Shown here in pieces: positions 8,882 to 18,811 of a DNA stretch of 64,000 nucleotides. The notes below the pieces were generated by a model. That model ran no database searches. It was given only the letters and a program-made list of their open reading frames with translations, and was not told where the DNA came from. The position numbers and the translations under genes are program-made. The first letter of the stretch is position 1, and each line of letters starts with the position of its first letter. Origin of the DNA: Methanomicrobiales archaeon. Its GTDB lineage: Archaea > Halobacteriota > Methanomicrobia > Methanomicrobiales > Methanospirillaceae. The stretch is taken from positions 1 to 64,000 of the forward strand of contig JAAYCY010000010.1 in the NCBI GenBank assembly GCA_012729535.1, read 5' to 3'.

Positions 8882-10321
8882 TTATTCTTTACCAAAGAAT
8901 GTTCGCATGAACGGATACATTTCCATGATCTGTTCACTGGCGATCTGTTCATACAATCGGTACGTAATGGAAACGGTAAGTAACAGACCAGTCCCTGAAA
9001 CTGAACCAATCACACCAAAGAGGTTTGCAACTACCGACATTATCCCAATAAATACTCCTCCGATAATGGTAACACGGGGGATGTACCGGTCAAGAACTTT
9101 TTCAAGTACTGCCGGATTACGTCGATATCCCGGAATTGACATTCCGGACATCTGGATCTGTCTTGCAACGGCCTTTGAATCAAGACCGGCAGTTTTGACC
9201 CAGAATAATGCAAACACTGCACCACCCACTACCATGAAGATGGTATCCAGTCCCAGGCGGATGAGGACTTCCCATGGAAGATGACCTCCGATGTAATTTG
9301 GCATCCACCACATCCAGTCAGAAGGACTGTTGATCGGAGCCAGGAACCACATCAGGCCACTTGTTGGTGTCTGACCCTCAAATGTTCCAAAGATTGTGAT
9401 TCCAATATTATTCAGGAACAAACCAATCATCTGGAAATTTGCCTGAAGAACACGGACAAGAATCATCGGGAGCACACTTGCATAAATCAGTTTGACAGGA
9501 AACCTGGCCCTGGCACCCCTGACCTGCGTATGTGCAAGTGGAATCTCCACGCGGGTAGATTCAACATACACGATAAGCAGGAATATTGCGATGGTAGTGA
9601 TGAATGCAATTAATTCTGTCCCAAAGTACTGAATGAAATTTGCTCCATCAAGCACGACTGCAAAAAGTCTGGGGAAGAAACCCACCGGATATGCATCATT
9701 CACCGGAGCCCAGTTAATGAAACCATTGATTATCGCTTCGGATATACCTGCAATAATAAACAGCCCAACACCTGAGCCTATCCCCCACTTGGTAACCACT
9801 TCATCCATCATGAAGATGAGAACCCCGCCAATACAGATCTGTATGAAGATCAATATCGAGAGGAGAGCAGCATTTCCTCCAAATAGTGCAGATGCAATAG
9901 TTGGATCCGGTTTTAAGAAACCTCCGACAATCATCGGAAGTGCTTCAACAACGATCATGATGAAGATCATGAGTTTTTGAAGACCCATGTACTGGATTTG
10001 ACCACGGATTTCTGAGGTATCGATATGAATAAGGTCAGCACCCTTGAGGAGCTGTAAAACAATAGAAGCAGTAACAATCGGACCGATACCAAGGTGGACA
10101 ATCGATCCACTCGACCCCGCAAGCAGGGCACGGAAATACTCAAACATATCCTGTGATTCAGCAGAAAGGCCAAATAGAGGAATGTTCGTGAGAATAAAAT
10201 AGACAATTAAAATTGCAGCAGTCCATGCTAATTTGTTCTTAAAGTGAACATGGCCTTCTGGCGCTTTCACTGCCGGCATCTTAGCCAGAATCGGCTCCAT
10301 CCGGTCGAGTATCTCACCCAT
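8882..10321 (-). CDS. secY: preprotein translocase subunit SecY
   Basis: 479 residues with about ten membrane segments and a conserved N-terminus (LDRMEPILAKMPAV) that places it in the archaeal SecY/Sec61-alpha family. It forms the protein-conducting channel of the cytoplasmic membrane. Plug and pore regions are in the usual order, and the C-terminal tail carries the ribosome/SRP-receptor binding loops. It follows L15 by 21 nt, in the standard archaeal spc order. Confidence 0.96.
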   Translation of the reverse strand: MGEILDRMEPILAKMPAVKAPEGHVHFKNKLAWTAAILIVYFILTNIPLFGLSAESQDMFEYFRALLAGSSGSIVHLGIGPIVTASIVLQLLKGADLIHIDTSEIRGQIQYMGLQKLMIFIMIVVEALPMIVGGFLKPDPTIASALFGGNAALLSILIFIQICIGGVLIFMMDEVVTKWGIGSGVGLFIIAGISEAIINGFINWAPVNDAYPVGFFPRLFAVVLDGANFIQYFGTELIAFITTIAIFLLIVYVESTRVEIPLAHTQVRGARARFPVKLIYASVLPMILVRVLQANFQMIGLFLNNIGITIFGTFEGQTPTSGLMWFLAPINSPSDWMWWMPNYIGGHLPWEVLIRLGLDTIFMVVGGAVFALFWVKTAGLDSKAVARQIQMSGMSIPGYRRNPAVLEKVLDRYIPRVTIIGGVFIGIMSVVANLFGVIGSVSGTGLLLTVSITYRLYEQIASEQIMEMYPFMRTFFGKE

Positions 10322-10342
10322 TCAGAACCTCCCAGAAATAAA

Positions 10343-10774
10343 TCAGGAGAGCAGGGCGTGTCCACCCTTTGCCTCGATCTTCTCGATCGCAGACTGGGAA
10401 AACGCCTCTGCAGTAATGTTCATCTTGCAGGTGACCTGACCACCACCAAGAACCTTGGCAATACCAATATCTGCTGCATTGAGAACGACAGACTCCCCAT
10501 CACGGGTAGCCATGCCCTGCTCAAGAAGGGAAGGGATGATCTGATCAATCTGACCGATATCCAGTACATCTCCAGTCAATGCAGACTGATGGTGGTGTTT
10601 AAAACCACAGCAACCATAGACCCAGTTAGCATGGACGACCCCTCTCACAAATTTATGATCTCTGGATCCTCCTCTGCCCCGGCCACCCCGGTTCCCTGCA
10701 CCACGACGGTTTTTGTGAGTTCCACCACCACAGGTTCGGGAACCCCGGTATTTGGAACGCTTATTCACTGGCAT
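10343..10774 (-). CDS. rpl15: large subunit ribosomal protein uL15
   Basis: 143 residues. The N-terminal glycine/arginine-rich stretch (GGGTHKNRRGAG, GGRGRGG) that threads into 23S rRNA is plain, followed by the globular C-terminal domain with AKVLGGG. Length is normal for the archaeal form. It sits between L30 and secY with short spacers. Confidence 0.95.
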   Translation of the reverse strand: MPVNKRSKYRGSRTCGGGTHKNRRGAGNRGGRGRGGSRDHKFVRGVVHANWVYGCCGFKHHHQSALTGDVLDIGQIDQIIPSLLEQGMATRDGESVVLNAADIGIAKVLGGGQVTCKMNITAEAFSQSAIEKIEAKGGHALLS

Positions 10775-10779
10775 TGCAA

Positions 10780-11241
10780 TTACCTCATTTTATAGAGGAG
10801 ATCATTGATGTTCTCCCCGTGATAGCCCAGGGAACCACCCTGTTGGACAGTCCTCTTCGTAGTCTTATACCCTTTCCTTGGCGGGTGGAGACGGAGTACC
10901 GGCTTTAGCCCAGGTACATCAGTAAGACGTGCCTGCCCTCCGGCCAGGGCCAATGCAAACTCAGAGATCCCATTATACTGTGAGTTATCTTTTACGTACT
11001 CATCAGTAAGACGAACATCTCCGATAAGTCGCCCACGATTGGCAAGCAGCTCTTCAAGAGTTTTTGCATTCACTTCACCATATGCGATAAAATCCTTGAC
11101 TTTCCGAATCATCCCAATATATGCAGGAGTATCCGGTATCAATACACAATGGTTAATGTGATGCAGGCGTAGCATCTTGAGGGTGTCTTTGATCTCACGA
11201 CGGGTTTTCACCGTTCCGCGGACCTGTACGACCGCATACAT
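10780..11241 (-). CDS. rpl30: large subunit ribosomal protein uL30
   Basis: 153 residues, the long archaeal/eukaryotic (L7-like) form. The N-terminal L30 fold reads [17 protein letters not shown] with [10 protein letters not shown]. The ATG at 11241 overlaps the S5 stop by one base, suggesting translational coupling. Confidence 0.95.
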   Translation of the reverse strand: MYAVVQVRGTVKTRREIKDTLKMLRLHHINHCVLIPDTPAYIGMIRKVKDFIAYGEVNAKTLEELLANRGRLIGDVRLTDEYVKDNSQYNGISEFALALAGGQARLTDVPGLKPVLRLHPPRKGYKTTKRTVQQGGSLGYHGENINDLLYKMR

Positions 11242-11858
11242 TACTCCATTCCTCCAAGACGAATCATGTTCGTTGCTTTAAGCGCATTGAATGTTGCTTT
11301 TGCATAGTTGATAGTGGTCCGGGTCTGTCCCTGGGTCTGTGCCCAGACATCGCGGATTCCTGCAAGTTCAAGCACTTTCTTCCCAATATCTCCGGTAACA
11401 AGACCAATACCCTGAGGGGCAGGACGGAGTGTAACCTTAACACTGCCTGCATTCCCGGTCACGAGCATTGGAATTGAGTGAGGATGACTACAACCGCATT
11501 CCCATGAACCACAGCCACGACGGACCTTGATCAGGTTAATTTTTGCACTTGCGATAGCCTTTTTAATGGCTTCTCCAACCTGAGCATCTTTTCCCTGTCC
11601 GAACCCGATGTATCCATCGCGATTTCCAACAACTACAACTGCTCTGAATTTTACCCGGCGACCAGAATCGGTCATCCGCTGTACCATATTGATGTCGAGC
11701 ACCTCATCGACGAGGTCTGGAAGGAATGCATCGACGATCTCAGGTTCCTTGATGGGTTTCCCACTGGCGAGTATCTCGTCTATACTCTTTATTTCTCCAG
11801 CCTGGACCATTCGTCCAAGGCCGGTCAGGGGCACCCATTCTGACTTGTCAAATGCCAT
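11241..11858 (-). CDS. rps5: small subunit ribosomal protein uS5
   Basis: 205 residues. The double-stranded RNA-binding N-domain ([23 protein letters not shown]) and C-terminal domain with PAPQGIGLV are in place. It works at the decoding and mRNA-entry region of the 30S subunit. The frame starts directly after the L18 stop with one spare base. Confidence 0.96.
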   Translation of the reverse strand: MAFDKSEWVPLTGLGRMVQAGEIKSIDEILASGKPIKEPEIVDAFLPDLVDEVLDINMVQRMTDSGRRVKFRAVVVVGNRDGYIGFGQGKDAQVGEAIKKAIASAKINLIKVRRGCGSWECGCSHPHSIPMLVTGNAGSVKVTLRPAPQGIGLVTGDIGKKVLELAGIRDVWAQTQGQTRTTINYAKATFNALKATNMIRLGGME

Positions 11859-11859
11859 A

Positions 11860-12387
11860 TCAGTTCAGCTCCCCCATTATTGCGTCAACCGTCGCTGCCA
11901 CATTGGCAGGAAGGCTGCCCGCACGGTCCGGAGCATATGCCGCAATGTGTTCTCCTTTGCACCGTTCATCAGCCGGAAGAATCTCCTCGTTGTGAGGGAT
12001 ATCAAATCCTGCTTCAACTGCTCCTTTCAGGGCAGCAAATACCCGGGCACCCCGAGTGGCACGGTTAAGGCCAATATCAAGTACTGCTCCTTCCTGGCCT
12101 GCATTTATTGCCCGGACTCCAAGAAGTATTCCGGTCAGGTATGCTGCCGGAGTGTTGTTTAGTGAACCCTCATATCCGAATTTACGAAGTTCTGATGAAT
12201 TAACTGCAACATGAGTTTTATCCCCTTCCATGTGAGCAGTAACAATCTGGCAGATAATATGACGGTTTGTCTTTCGGACTACCATCCTTGGCCGGGTAGC
12301 TACAACCAGCCGCATTCGGGCATGATAATTTGTTTTTCCCTCACGGCGGCGACGGAATGAAACAAAGTATCGTGGGCCGGTTGCCAT
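11860..12387 (-). CDS. rpl18: large subunit ribosomal protein uL18
   Basis: 175 residues, the long archaeal L18/L5e form that binds 5S rRNA. Seen: [14 protein letters not shown] near the N-terminus and [20 protein letters not shown] in the middle. The ATG at 12387 overlaps the last base of the L19e stop codon. Confidence 0.95.
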   Translation of the reverse strand: MATGPRYFVSFRRRREGKTNYHARMRLVVATRPRMVVRKTNRHIICQIVTAHMEGDKTHVAVNSSELRKFGYEGSLNNTPAAYLTGILLGVRAINAGQEGAVLDIGLNRATRGARVFAALKGAVEAGFDIPHNEEILPADERCKGEHIAAYAPDRAGSLPANVAATVDAIMGELN

Positions 12388-12833
12388 TATTGGTTCCTCC
12401 CAATTTCAATCTGTGCTTTCATGTGGGATACCGTCCTGAACTGCCCTCCAGCTGCACGACGATAAAATGACCGGTACATTGACCTTTCAATCTCCCCGGA
12501 TTCGCGGAGTTCACGGAGCACACGACGTTGTGCCCGGATACGCTGAATCCAGCGATCTTTACTATTTGTACGTGATCCAGCGGCTCCCTTCCTGCGACCA
12601 GGCCCCTTACAATGACCATAACTACGTTTAGCCATTTTGGCACGGGCTCTGCCACGGGAATTTCCCCGCTTCTGGTGGGCTGCAATTACGCCCTCCTGGA
12701 TCAGGTTTCTGATATCTTCTCGTGAGATTGCCTGCTGAATTTCACTCAGTTTCTCAGGATTGAACCATACACGGTTCACTCCACACTCAAGAACAGCGGC
12801 AGCGAGGCGTCTCTGACCAGAAATCTGACTCAT
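12387..12833 (-). CDS. rpl19e: large subunit ribosomal protein eL19
   Basis: 148 residues. The archaeal/eukaryote-specific L19e begins SQISGQRRLAAAVL and has the basic helix GRARAKMAKRSYGHCKGPG. There is no bacterial counterpart. It abuts the L32e stop without a spacer. Confidence 0.95.
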   Translation of the reverse strand: MSQISGQRRLAAAVLECGVNRVWFNPEKLSEIQQAISREDIRNLIQEGVIAAHQKRGNSRGRARAKMAKRSYGHCKGPGRRKGAAGSRTNSKDRWIQRIRAQRRVLRELRESGEIERSMYRSFYRRAAGGQFRTVSHMKAQIEIGRNQ

Positions 12834-13283
12834 TTATTCTTCCTCCCCGGAACTCTCTATTTCCTGTGCTGCTTCCTCACCAGATACCTTCTTTGAATTT
12901 GGATGACTTGCATCCTTGTAGTTCAGAATCCGGATCTTCATTTCAGCAGCTTTATTCTGTACCAGTTCGCGTTTCTTACGGCCGACGGTGGCTGCAATTC
13001 TGATTGCCTGAACTGCAGGATCTACTCCTTCCAGATCATTGAGGTTAAACACACGGACTTCTTTGAGACCACACGGGTGCATACCTCTTACTGCAAGCGG
13101 ACTTCCATACCCGGGGGTTGGATGTGGGCCTTTTGCCTTCCGCTGCTTTCGCTGTTTGCTGTGCAGACCACGGGGCCGTCTCCATGAATCGCGAATTGTT
13201 TTCTTCTTGTCAACACCTTCACGTTTAAAGCGAGCCTCTTTCGATTTTCTGACTTTAAGAAGCCGGCGGATTTCATCTGCCAT
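12834..13283 (-). CDS. rpl32e: large subunit ribosomal protein eL32
   Basis: 149 residues with the L32e core WRRPRGLHSKQRKQRKAKG, then YGSPLAVRGMHPCG. The C-terminal tail is acidic (about the last 15 residues, ending EEE), longer than in many archaea. The start overlaps the L6 stop. Confidence 0.94.
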   Translation of the reverse strand: MADEIRRLLKVRKSKEARFKREGVDKKKTIRDSWRRPRGLHSKQRKQRKAKGPHPTPGYGSPLAVRGMHPCGLKEVRVFNLNDLEGVDPAVQAIRIAATVGRKKRELVQNKAAEMKIRILNYKDASHPNSKKVSGEEAAQEIESSGEEE

Positions 13284-13813
13284 TACTGCTCACTCCGTGA
13301 AATGATGTATATGCCATCCTGAAAGACCCGGGGGTCACGATCCCGGATACGGGTGGCACGTTCGATGTTTGCTGCAGTGGAACCTACAATTTCCTTGTCT
13401 ATTCCAGTTACCGTAACTTCATCATTTCCAACTTTTACCGTTGTTCCTGGAAGTATTCGTGCATATCGAGGATGTTTCTCACCCAGGAAATTCACAATTT
13501 CAAGGCGATCTCCCTGGACTTTTATCTGGATTGGAAAGTGGCTGTAGACAATTTTCATTGTATATACATATCCTCTGCTTACTCCCGCACACATGTTAGT
13601 GCAGTGACTTGCAAGAGTTCCAACCATGGAAGTTACTGCCTTTTTTTGTGACTCAGTAGTGAACCGGACATCCTCAGCCTCAACGGTGATACCAATTCCC
13701 GGATACCACATATCCCGCATGAGGTCACCTTTTGGTCCTTTCACTTTCAGGACAGTTCCGTCCAGTGCAACAGTGACCCCTGCGGGTATGGATACAGTTC
13801 TCTCAACAATCAT
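13283..13813 (-). CDS. rpl6: large subunit ribosomal protein uL6
   Basis: 176 residues. It contains two L6 repeats and the conserved C-terminal region IERATRIRDRDPRVFQDGIY. Its N-terminus reads IVERTVSIPAGVTV. It binds 23S rRNA near the factor-binding site. It follows S8 by 8 nt. Confidence 0.95.
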   Translation of the reverse strand: MIVERTVSIPAGVTVALDGTVLKVKGPKGDLMRDMWYPGIGITVEAEDVRFTTESQKKAVTSMVGTLASHCTNMCAGVSRGYVYTMKIVYSHFPIQIKVQGDRLEIVNFLGEKHPRYARILPGTTVKVGNDEVTVTGIDKEIVGSTAANIERATRIRDRDPRVFQDGIYIISRSEQ

Positions 13814-13821
13814 TGTTTTCC

Positions 13822-14214
13822 TCAGTACACGTATCCGAGTAGTTCACCGCCAACTCCATTACGGCGGGCATCATGATGACCCATGACTCCTTTTGAAGTC
13901 GAAATCATGAGCAATCCAATACTTTTGGACGGAAGATACAGTTGTTCCCAATATTCCATCTCACTAAGAGATACAGAATACCGGGGAGATATACAACCAC
14001 ATTTATTGATCAATCCGGACATGACCACTTTGTATTGGCCACCCCGACCGTCCTCAATCCGGGTATATTCTCTGATATAACCGGCTTCTTTCATTATGCG
14101 GAGGAGCTCACCAATAAGTCTCCCGGCTGGCTGTACAATACATACTGACCGGCCGGTATCGGAGGCATTCTTCAGTGTGCTCATAGCATCCGCCACTATA
14201 TTCAGTCTTGCCAT
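13822..14214 (-). CDS. rps8: small subunit ribosomal protein uS8
   Basis: 130 residues. The archaeal S8 pattern is seen: [13 protein letters not shown] at the start and [20 protein letters not shown] near the end. It is a primary 16S rRNA-binding protein. Confidence 0.95.
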   Translation of the reverse strand: MARLNIVADAMSTLKNASDTGRSVCIVQPAGRLIGELLRIMKEAGYIREYTRIEDGRGGQYKVVMSGLINKCGCISPRYSVSLSEMEYWEQLYLPSKSIGLLMISTSKGVMGHHDARRNGVGGELLGYVY

Positions 14215-14224
14215 GATACTCCCC

Positions 14225-14395
14225 TCAATTCAGTTTCTTAAAGCCCATTTTCGGTGCCCATTCGCGGAAACACTGTCGACAGAAGAATATATTGTATCTG
14301 CGGACAAGACCCTGTTTCCTACCACAAAGCAGACATTCATGGGATCCACGTCCAAAAATTTTGGTCCGTTCTTTCCCGGCTTTGTTATTTGCCAT
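14225..14395 (-). CDS. rps14: small subunit ribosomal protein uS14, zinc type
   Basis: 56 residues, a short gene between L5 and S8 that is easy to miss. Translation gives a basic N-terminus, CLLC at residues 21-24 and CRQC at 39-42, then the REWAPKMGF tail. The four cysteines form the zinc-binding site of the type Z S14 found in archaea. The ATG overlaps the L5 stop as TAATG, and the TGA lies 10 nt before the S8 start. Confidence 0.96.
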   Translation of the reverse strand: MANNKAGKERTKIFGRGSHECLLCGRKQGLVRRYNIFFCRQCFREWAPKMGFKKLN

Positions 14396-14901
14396 TATTG
14401 TACCTCCACATTATAGCGATCTTTGAGGAAGAGTTTTGCATCATCAACAGTTACTAACTGCTTTAGCGGCAGTTTTTTCTGCTGAATGTGGCGTCTTGCA
14501 ATCCTTACACCATTTCTCCGAAGAACAACTGTCACATCAAGGCCAAATATTCCGACTTTTGGATCATAACTCTGCCCGGGATAATCGGTGTGTTCTTCAA
14601 TTCCAAAGGAAAAATTTCCTTGCTTGTCAAATGAGCGGGAATTTATCTTATTTTCAATGATACGGATTGAAGTTTCAAGGAATTTGGTTGCGGTTGATCC
14701 TCTGAGGGTGACCCGGCAACTCATAGGAGATCCTTTACGGATACCAAAAGCAGGAAGAGTCTGTTTGGCAACGCTTCTGACCGGTGAATTTCCGGTAATC
14801 TCAGAGATAATCCGTTCAGCATTAACCAGTTTATCTCCAGCTTCCCCGACACCCATATGGACAACAACCTTGTCAACTGCAACTGCTCTGTTTGGGTTCA
14901 T
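14395..14901 (-). CDS. rpl5: large subunit ribosomal protein uL5
   Basis: 168 residues. The family pattern is seen: [15 protein letters not shown] near the start, [17 protein letters not shown] in the middle and [11 protein letters not shown] toward the end. It binds 5S rRNA and the P-site tRNA. Its start overlaps the end of S4e by 4 nt (ATGA). Confidence 0.96.
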   Translation of the reverse strand: MNPNRAVAVDKVVVHMGVGEAGDKLVNAERIISEITGNSPVRSVAKQTLPAFGIRKGSPMSCRVTLRGSTATKFLETSIRIIENKINSRSFDKQGNFSFGIEEHTDYPGQSYDPKVGIFGLDVTVVLRRNGVRIARRHIQQKKLPLKQLVTVDDAKLFLKDRYNVEVQ

Positions 14902-15623
14902 TCCTCAATCCCCCAACGATCAATTGCAGGTGACTCTCTGCCGACCATGACAACATACTCATCGATGGTCTCAAATGAGTCCCCAGACTCTTCGTCTTTC
15001 AGAATTACACGGTTTGGAAGACTTCCCGGAACAGTAATGCATTCAATTATCCTGCCAACAACACCGGAGTGTTTACCCCCGATGATCATAGCCATATTAC
15101 CACTCTGGAACGGGAAGTGATCTATTATCTGATCCTTCTCCCCTTCCTTCAGAGAGAGGACTATTGAATCGCCGGATTTGAACTGTTTATCAGTGATGAC
15201 ATTAGACCCGTCACGAAGATTGAGCTGAGTCTTTCCTCCTTTGATAATCGTCTTGTTAGTGATTTTAACAAGACGTGAGGATGCTGCTGCTTCATCGATC
15301 GGAATTGTTACGTGTCTTCCCTTTTTATCACGAAGAATTCGGAAATGTTTTCCGCTCTTTGGAATGGAAACGATATCAAAGATACCAATACCCATATCAG
15401 GGTGACGAACCGGTCTGCCATTCACGATAATGTTTCGCTCACGAAGAACATGCTTGGCTTCCTTCATATTCCGTACAAAACCCATGTGATCACGGGCCCA
15501 GACAATAATCGGAAGTGCATTTTTATTATGCGGGCCTGGAGAAGTCTTCGTGACAAATTTATCTGTCTTTTTTGTAATTCCCCAGGATTTTGGAGATACT
15601 ACCCGCTTGAGGTGATGTCCCAT
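14898..15623 (-). CDS. rps4e: small subunit ribosomal protein eS4
   Basis: 241 residues. Archaeal S4e has an S4 RNA-binding domain followed by a KOW-type domain; seen are HLKRVVSPKSWGI at the start and GKHSGVVGRI late in the protein. It is absent from bacteria. It starts 2 nt after the L24 stop. Confidence 0.95.
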   Translation of the reverse strand: MGHHLKRVVSPKSWGITKKTDKFVTKTSPGPHNKNALPIIVWARDHMGFVRNMKEAKHVLRERNIIVNGRPVRHPDMGIGIFDIVSIPKSGKHFRILRDKKGRHVTIPIDEAAASSRLVKITNKTIIKGGKTQLNLRDGSNVITDKQFKSGDSIVLSLKEGEKDQIIDHFPFQSGNMAMIIGGKHSGVVGRIIECITVPGSLPNRVILKDEESGDSFETIDEYVVMVGRESPAIDRWGIEE

Positions 15624-15625
15624 CT

Positions 15626-15988
15626 TTACTCACCACTCAGTTTCTGCTCACGCAGTTTGTCATCAAGATTCAGTTCGGTAATCACCACATTGGATGGATC
15701 CACTGGTCTTGGGACTTCAGTTCCGTCTGCTTTCTTCACTGAGACTCCATCTACCACTATTCGTGCACTTTTGGTAATGACAAAGTCCACAAGACCGGTA
15801 GAACCAGCATGATCCCCACGGATAACCTTAACCGTATCGCCTTTAATTACCCGGATGCTCCGGCGTTTGTATTTCCCCTGCAGTTCTTTAGAAAGAGCAG
15901 CGTGCAGGAGTGAGCCACGCATATGATGCGGAGCATTGTACCTGGCCTTTCTCTGTTTCCTGGGCTGACTACTAATTACTCGTACCAT
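15626..15988 (-). CDS. rpl24: large subunit ribosomal protein uL24
   Basis: 120 residues from the ATG at 15988 ([17 protein letters not shown]). An open frame extends 66 nt upstream, but archaeal L24 begins here. A KOW motif ([18 protein letters not shown]) marks the RNA-binding domain. It starts 10 nt after the L14 stop. Confidence 0.95.
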   Translation of the reverse strand: MVRVISSQPRKQRKARYNAPHHMRGSLLHAALSKELQGKYKRRSIRVIKGDTVKVIRGDHAGSTGLVDFVITKSARIVVDGVSVKKADGTEVPRPVDPSNVVITELNLDDKLREQKLSGE

Positions 15989-15998
15989 GTACCTCTCC

Positions 15999-16397
15999 TC
16001 ACACAATGATGGTGGCCATAGAGCCAATACGGGGGTACCGAATTGCAACCTCACGGGCTACCGGACCCTTGATTTCCGTCCCTCTTGGTTCATTCTTGTC
16101 ATCGACAACAACTACGGCATTATCCTCAAAACTGAGGCGAAGTCCACTTGGGCGCCGTATCTCTTTCTTTTGACGAATAACAACTGCACGAACCAGTTTG
16201 CGGCGCATGTCAGGGGTTCCCTTTTTAACAGACACCGTTGCAATGTCTGCAAGTCCTAATTTTGGTTGTCTTCTCCGGACACCATGATAACCAAAAACTG
16301 ATACCACCTGCACAACACGTGCTCCGGTGTTATCAGCACAGATCATTTTTGTACCGGTGCTGACTGCCCGTGGAACTTTAATTCCAAGGCCCTTCAT
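15999..16397 (-). CDS. rpl14: large subunit ribosomal protein uL14
   Basis: 132 residues. The archaeal L14 signature is clear: [18 protein letters not shown] and the late region [14 protein letters not shown]. It forms an intersubunit bridge at the 50S interface. The start overlaps the S17 stop by 4 nt. Confidence 0.96.
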   Translation of the reverse strand: MKGLGIKVPRAVSTGTKMICADNTGARVVQVVSVFGYHGVRRRQPKLGLADIATVSVKKGTPDMRRKLVRAVVIRQKKEIRRPSGLRLSFEDNAVVVVDDKNEPRGTEIKGPVAREVAIRYPRIGSMATIIV

Positions 16398-16720
16398 GAC
16401 CGGTTCACCTCAACAACAACATAGGTTTTTGTCTTGGAAATTGGTCTGCATTCTGCTATACTTACCATGTCACCAACCCGTGCACCCAGACATGGAGGGT
16501 TGTGTGCATGAATCTTTGAACTCCGCTTCTCGTATCGCTGATATTTTCTGACAAAATGAAGATAGTCCCGCTGAACTACTATCGATCCTGTCATTTTATC
16601 GCTCACGACCTTGCCGGTAATCACCTGGCCGCGCACCGGCAAGGTGCCGTGAAACGGGCAGTTTACGTCACTACAGTCCTTATCCGGGACTGGGACATTT
16701 AATCCGATATCTCTTGCCAT
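16394..16720 (-). CDS. rps17: small subunit ribosomal protein uS17
   Basis: 108 residues. An archaeal N-terminal extension with [10 protein letters not shown] is followed by the OB-fold ([14 protein letters not shown]) and the C-terminal signature [16 protein letters not shown]. It begins 9 nt after the Rnp1 stop. Confidence 0.95.
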   Translation of the reverse strand: MARDIGLNVPVPDKDCSDVNCPFHGTLPVRGQVITGKVVSDKMTGSIVVQRDYLHFVRKYQRYEKRSSKIHAHNPPCLGARVGDMVSIAECRPISKTKTYVVVEVNRS

Positions 16721-16729
16721 TATGAGCCT

Positions 16730-17005
16730 CTATCTCTTGATTCTCATGTTGATGCGTTTTTCCGGCGCCATTACAAGCGCTTTACCGTCCACATCAACAC
16801 AGGTTCCCGAAGGGAGTGTTATTCGGAAAGTTACACCGTTTTTTGCAATGTTCCGAATCCGGTCATTGGTTTTTACAAGAACCATGTGTCTGGTCTCTTC
16901 AACAACCATACCGATTATCCCTTCAAGATACTGGTTATTCGCTTGCTTCACCTGTACATCCAGACCAGTCAATTCATGACGAAGGATGTTCTGTGGGGTG
17001 ATCAT
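16730..17005 (-). CDS. rnp1: ribonuclease P protein component 1 (Rpp29/Pop4 homologue)
   Basis: 91 residues. The fold matches archaeal Rnp1: an N-terminal ILRHELTGLDVQV, GMVVEETRHMVLV in the Sm-like barrel and TFRITLPSG toward the end. It is a protein subunit of RNase P, which trims the 5' ends of tRNAs. Its place between L29 and S17 is standard in Euryarchaeota. The start overlaps the L29 stop (ATGA). Confidence 0.95.
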   Translation of the reverse strand: MITPQNILRHELTGLDVQVKQANNQYLEGIIGMVVEETRHMVLVKTNDRIRNIAKNGVTFRITLPSGTCVDVDGKALVMAPEKRINMRIKR

Positions 17006-17205
17006 GCCTGCATTCTACGGTTCTGCTCGGTTTTCATCCGGGCAATGGTCCGACGTATTTCACGAATCCTGCCAGCGTTTTCAGTGGAACCTCCGGCACT
17101 GACCTTTCCATGGTACTGAATAAGTTCCATCCGGAGTTTGTCTACCTGTTCCACAAGTTCCACATCGGAAAGCTGTGAGACATCCCGTGCTCGGAATATT
17201 GCCAT
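17002..17205 (-). CDS. rpl29: large subunit ribosomal protein uL29
   Basis: 67 residues, two long helices (VELVEQVDKLRMELIQ and IREIRRTIARMKTEQNRR). It lies at the polypeptide exit tunnel and helps dock SRP and SecY. Its ATG overlaps the S3 stop as TAATG. Confidence 0.95.
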   Translation of the reverse strand: MAIFRARDVSQLSDVELVEQVDKLRMELIQYHGKVSAGGSTENAGRIREIRRTIARMKTEQNRRMQA

Positions 17206-17918
17206 TACTCTTCCTCCATGAAGTCATCGGATTCATTAATGATAGCATCAAGATCCAGGTTTTCCTCATCATATTCTTCAGGAATCCGAGTAATATGAGC
17301 CATGTTCCGCTGTTTCTTGGTTACTTCTGCAGTAACCTCGAAGTGGTCCGGAAGGAGTGCACCCGGTGGAATAAGTCTGACCTGAACGCCAATTACACCA
17401 AGTTTCTTGATTGCAACTGCGTATCCCTTATCAACGAGAGTGTTTACCGGATCCCCGGAGTGCTTGATATATCCTTCAACAAACTTCTGGACACGACCAC
17501 GGGCACCGGTAAGTTTCCCCGAAATAACAACCTCACATCCCAGTGCACCGGAATCCATGATTCTCCGAAGGGTTGAAGAGCCTGCTTTCCTGAAATACCA
17601 GCCACGTTCAAGGGCACTTGCAAGTCTTTCAGCCATGATCTGGGCATTAAGGTTTGGATTATCAACCTGTTGAACCTCAATCTGGGGTGATTCGACACCA
17701 TAGGTAGTGGCAAGATCCTGTGTTAGACCTCTGACAACCTTACCACCTTTTCCAATGACTATCCCCGGCTTTTCTGCAAAGATTGTCACCTGGGTGCCAA
17801 GAGGAGTCCGGATGAGGTCCATGCCCCCATATCCTGCACGTTTTAGTTCATGTCCGAGATGTCTTTCAACACGAACTTTCCTGACGCCATCTGCAACGAA
17901 TTTTCGTTCTACTGCCAC
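17205..17918 (-). CDS. rps3: small subunit ribosomal protein uS3
   Basis: 237 residues from a GTG at 17918. The frame extends further upstream into L22, but archaeal S3 proteins begin with AxERKFV, which starts exactly at this GTG, and an AGGAGG sequence sits about 8 nt before it. A KH domain ([15 protein letters not shown]) is seen. The C-terminal about 25 residues are very acidic ([20 protein letters not shown]), an archaeal-style tail. Confidence 0.93.
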   Translation of the reverse strand: MAVERKFVADGVRKVRVERHLGHELKRAGYGGMDLIRTPLGTQVTIFAEKPGIVIGKGGKVVRGLTQDLATTYGVESPQIEVQQVDNPNLNAQIMAERLASALERGWYFRKAGSSTLRRIMDSGALGCEVVISGKLTGARGRVQKFVEGYIKHSGDPVNTLVDKGYAVAIKKLGVIGVQVRLIPPGALLPDHFEVTAEVTKKQRNMAHITRIPEEYDEENLDLDAIINESDDFMEEE

Positions 17919-17922
17919 AATA

Positions 17923-18393
17923 TCAGGCCTCCTGCTCGCGGACGACCAGCTCAATGTTTACGGTCTGACGGTCTTTGGGAGTTGCCCGTCCCATTGCACG
18001 AGGCATGAAACTCCTTCTTCTTATGCCACGGTTTGCACATACATGGACAATACGAAGATGTTCACCTTCGAGTCCATTGTATTCTGCATTTTTCCGGACA
18101 TTGTTCAGTAGCCGGAGGTAAACCCGACTTGCTTTCTGGGGGTACCGGCCGGCATCCCAGCCGACAAGGCCCTTCCGGTGGGGGACATTCCGGTTAAACC
18201 GCTTGAAAGGGATTGGTTTTTCAAGAGCGACAACACTCTGCAGGTATGCAGAAGCATCATCAAGCTTCATGCCATTGATAAAACGTGCAATTTCTATTGC
18301 ATGTTTTGGCGAAACCGGAGCCTCGTTCACGCGTCCACGGGCAATGTCCTTCCCGGTCACCTGGTTTGAATAATCAAATCTGGTCATATTCAT
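17923..18393 (-). CDS. rpl22: large subunit ribosomal protein uL22
   Basis: 156 residues from the ATG at 18393, which is fused with the S19 stop as TGATG; another ATG two codons later is possible. The family region [18 protein letters not shown] and the long beta-hairpin lining the exit tunnel ([19 protein letters not shown]-like end) are seen. Length is normal for archaea. Confidence 0.94.
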   Translation of the reverse strand: MNMTRFDYSNQVTGKDIARGRVNEAPVSPKHAIEIARFINGMKLDDASAYLQSVVALEKPIPFKRFNRNVPHRKGLVGWDAGRYPQKASRVYLRLLNNVRKNAEYNGLEGEHLRIVHVCANRGIRRRSFMPRAMGRATPKDRQTVNIELVVREQEA

Positions 18394-18806
18394 CACTTCA
18401 GCGGAACGAATTTACTCGATCTGGTTGCACCAATACCGGCAGAACCATGTGTTACCCGCCTTCTCGTTAACGCAAATTCCCCAAGATAATGGAAGACAGA
18501 TTCAGGCTGGAGTTCAACACGGATAAATTCCTTACCATTATATATCTCCAGTTCTTTTCCGATCATTTCCGGGAGAACAATCATATCACGCTGGTGAGTC
18601 CTGATACGGGTGTTATCACTGCGGATATCTGAAAGGAGTTTTTCTTCTCCAATCGTCCAGCCACGGTTGACTTTTCTCCGGGCATATGAAGGCATGACAG
18701 GAAGCAGATCCTGCAGACTCATTTCACGAAGTTCATCAATTTTATAGCCATGGTAGGTAAATTCCTCCTTCCGTCGTGGCAGTTTCTTCTGTACTTTCTT
18801 TGCCAT
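18393..18806 (-). CDS. rps19: small subunit ribosomal protein uS19
   Basis: 137 residues from the ATG at 18806. A GGAGGTGA sequence lies 6 nt before it, which decides this start over an in-frame codon 9 nt upstream. The family motif [14 protein letters not shown] and the end region [15 protein letters not shown] are seen. It contacts 16S rRNA in the head of the small subunit. Confidence 0.95.
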   Translation of the reverse strand: MAKKVQKKLPRRKEEFTYHGYKIDELREMSLQDLLPVMPSYARRKVNRGWTIGEEKLLSDIRSDNTRIRTHQRDMIVLPEMIGKELEIYNGKEFIRVELQPESVFHYLGEFALTRRRVTHGSAGIGATRSSKFVPLK

Positions 18807-18811
18807 CCCGT

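Noticed and set aside
8869-9009. N-terminal extension of adenylate kinase into secY
   Set aside because: The extra residues do not match the family, which starts at the internal ATG at 8868.
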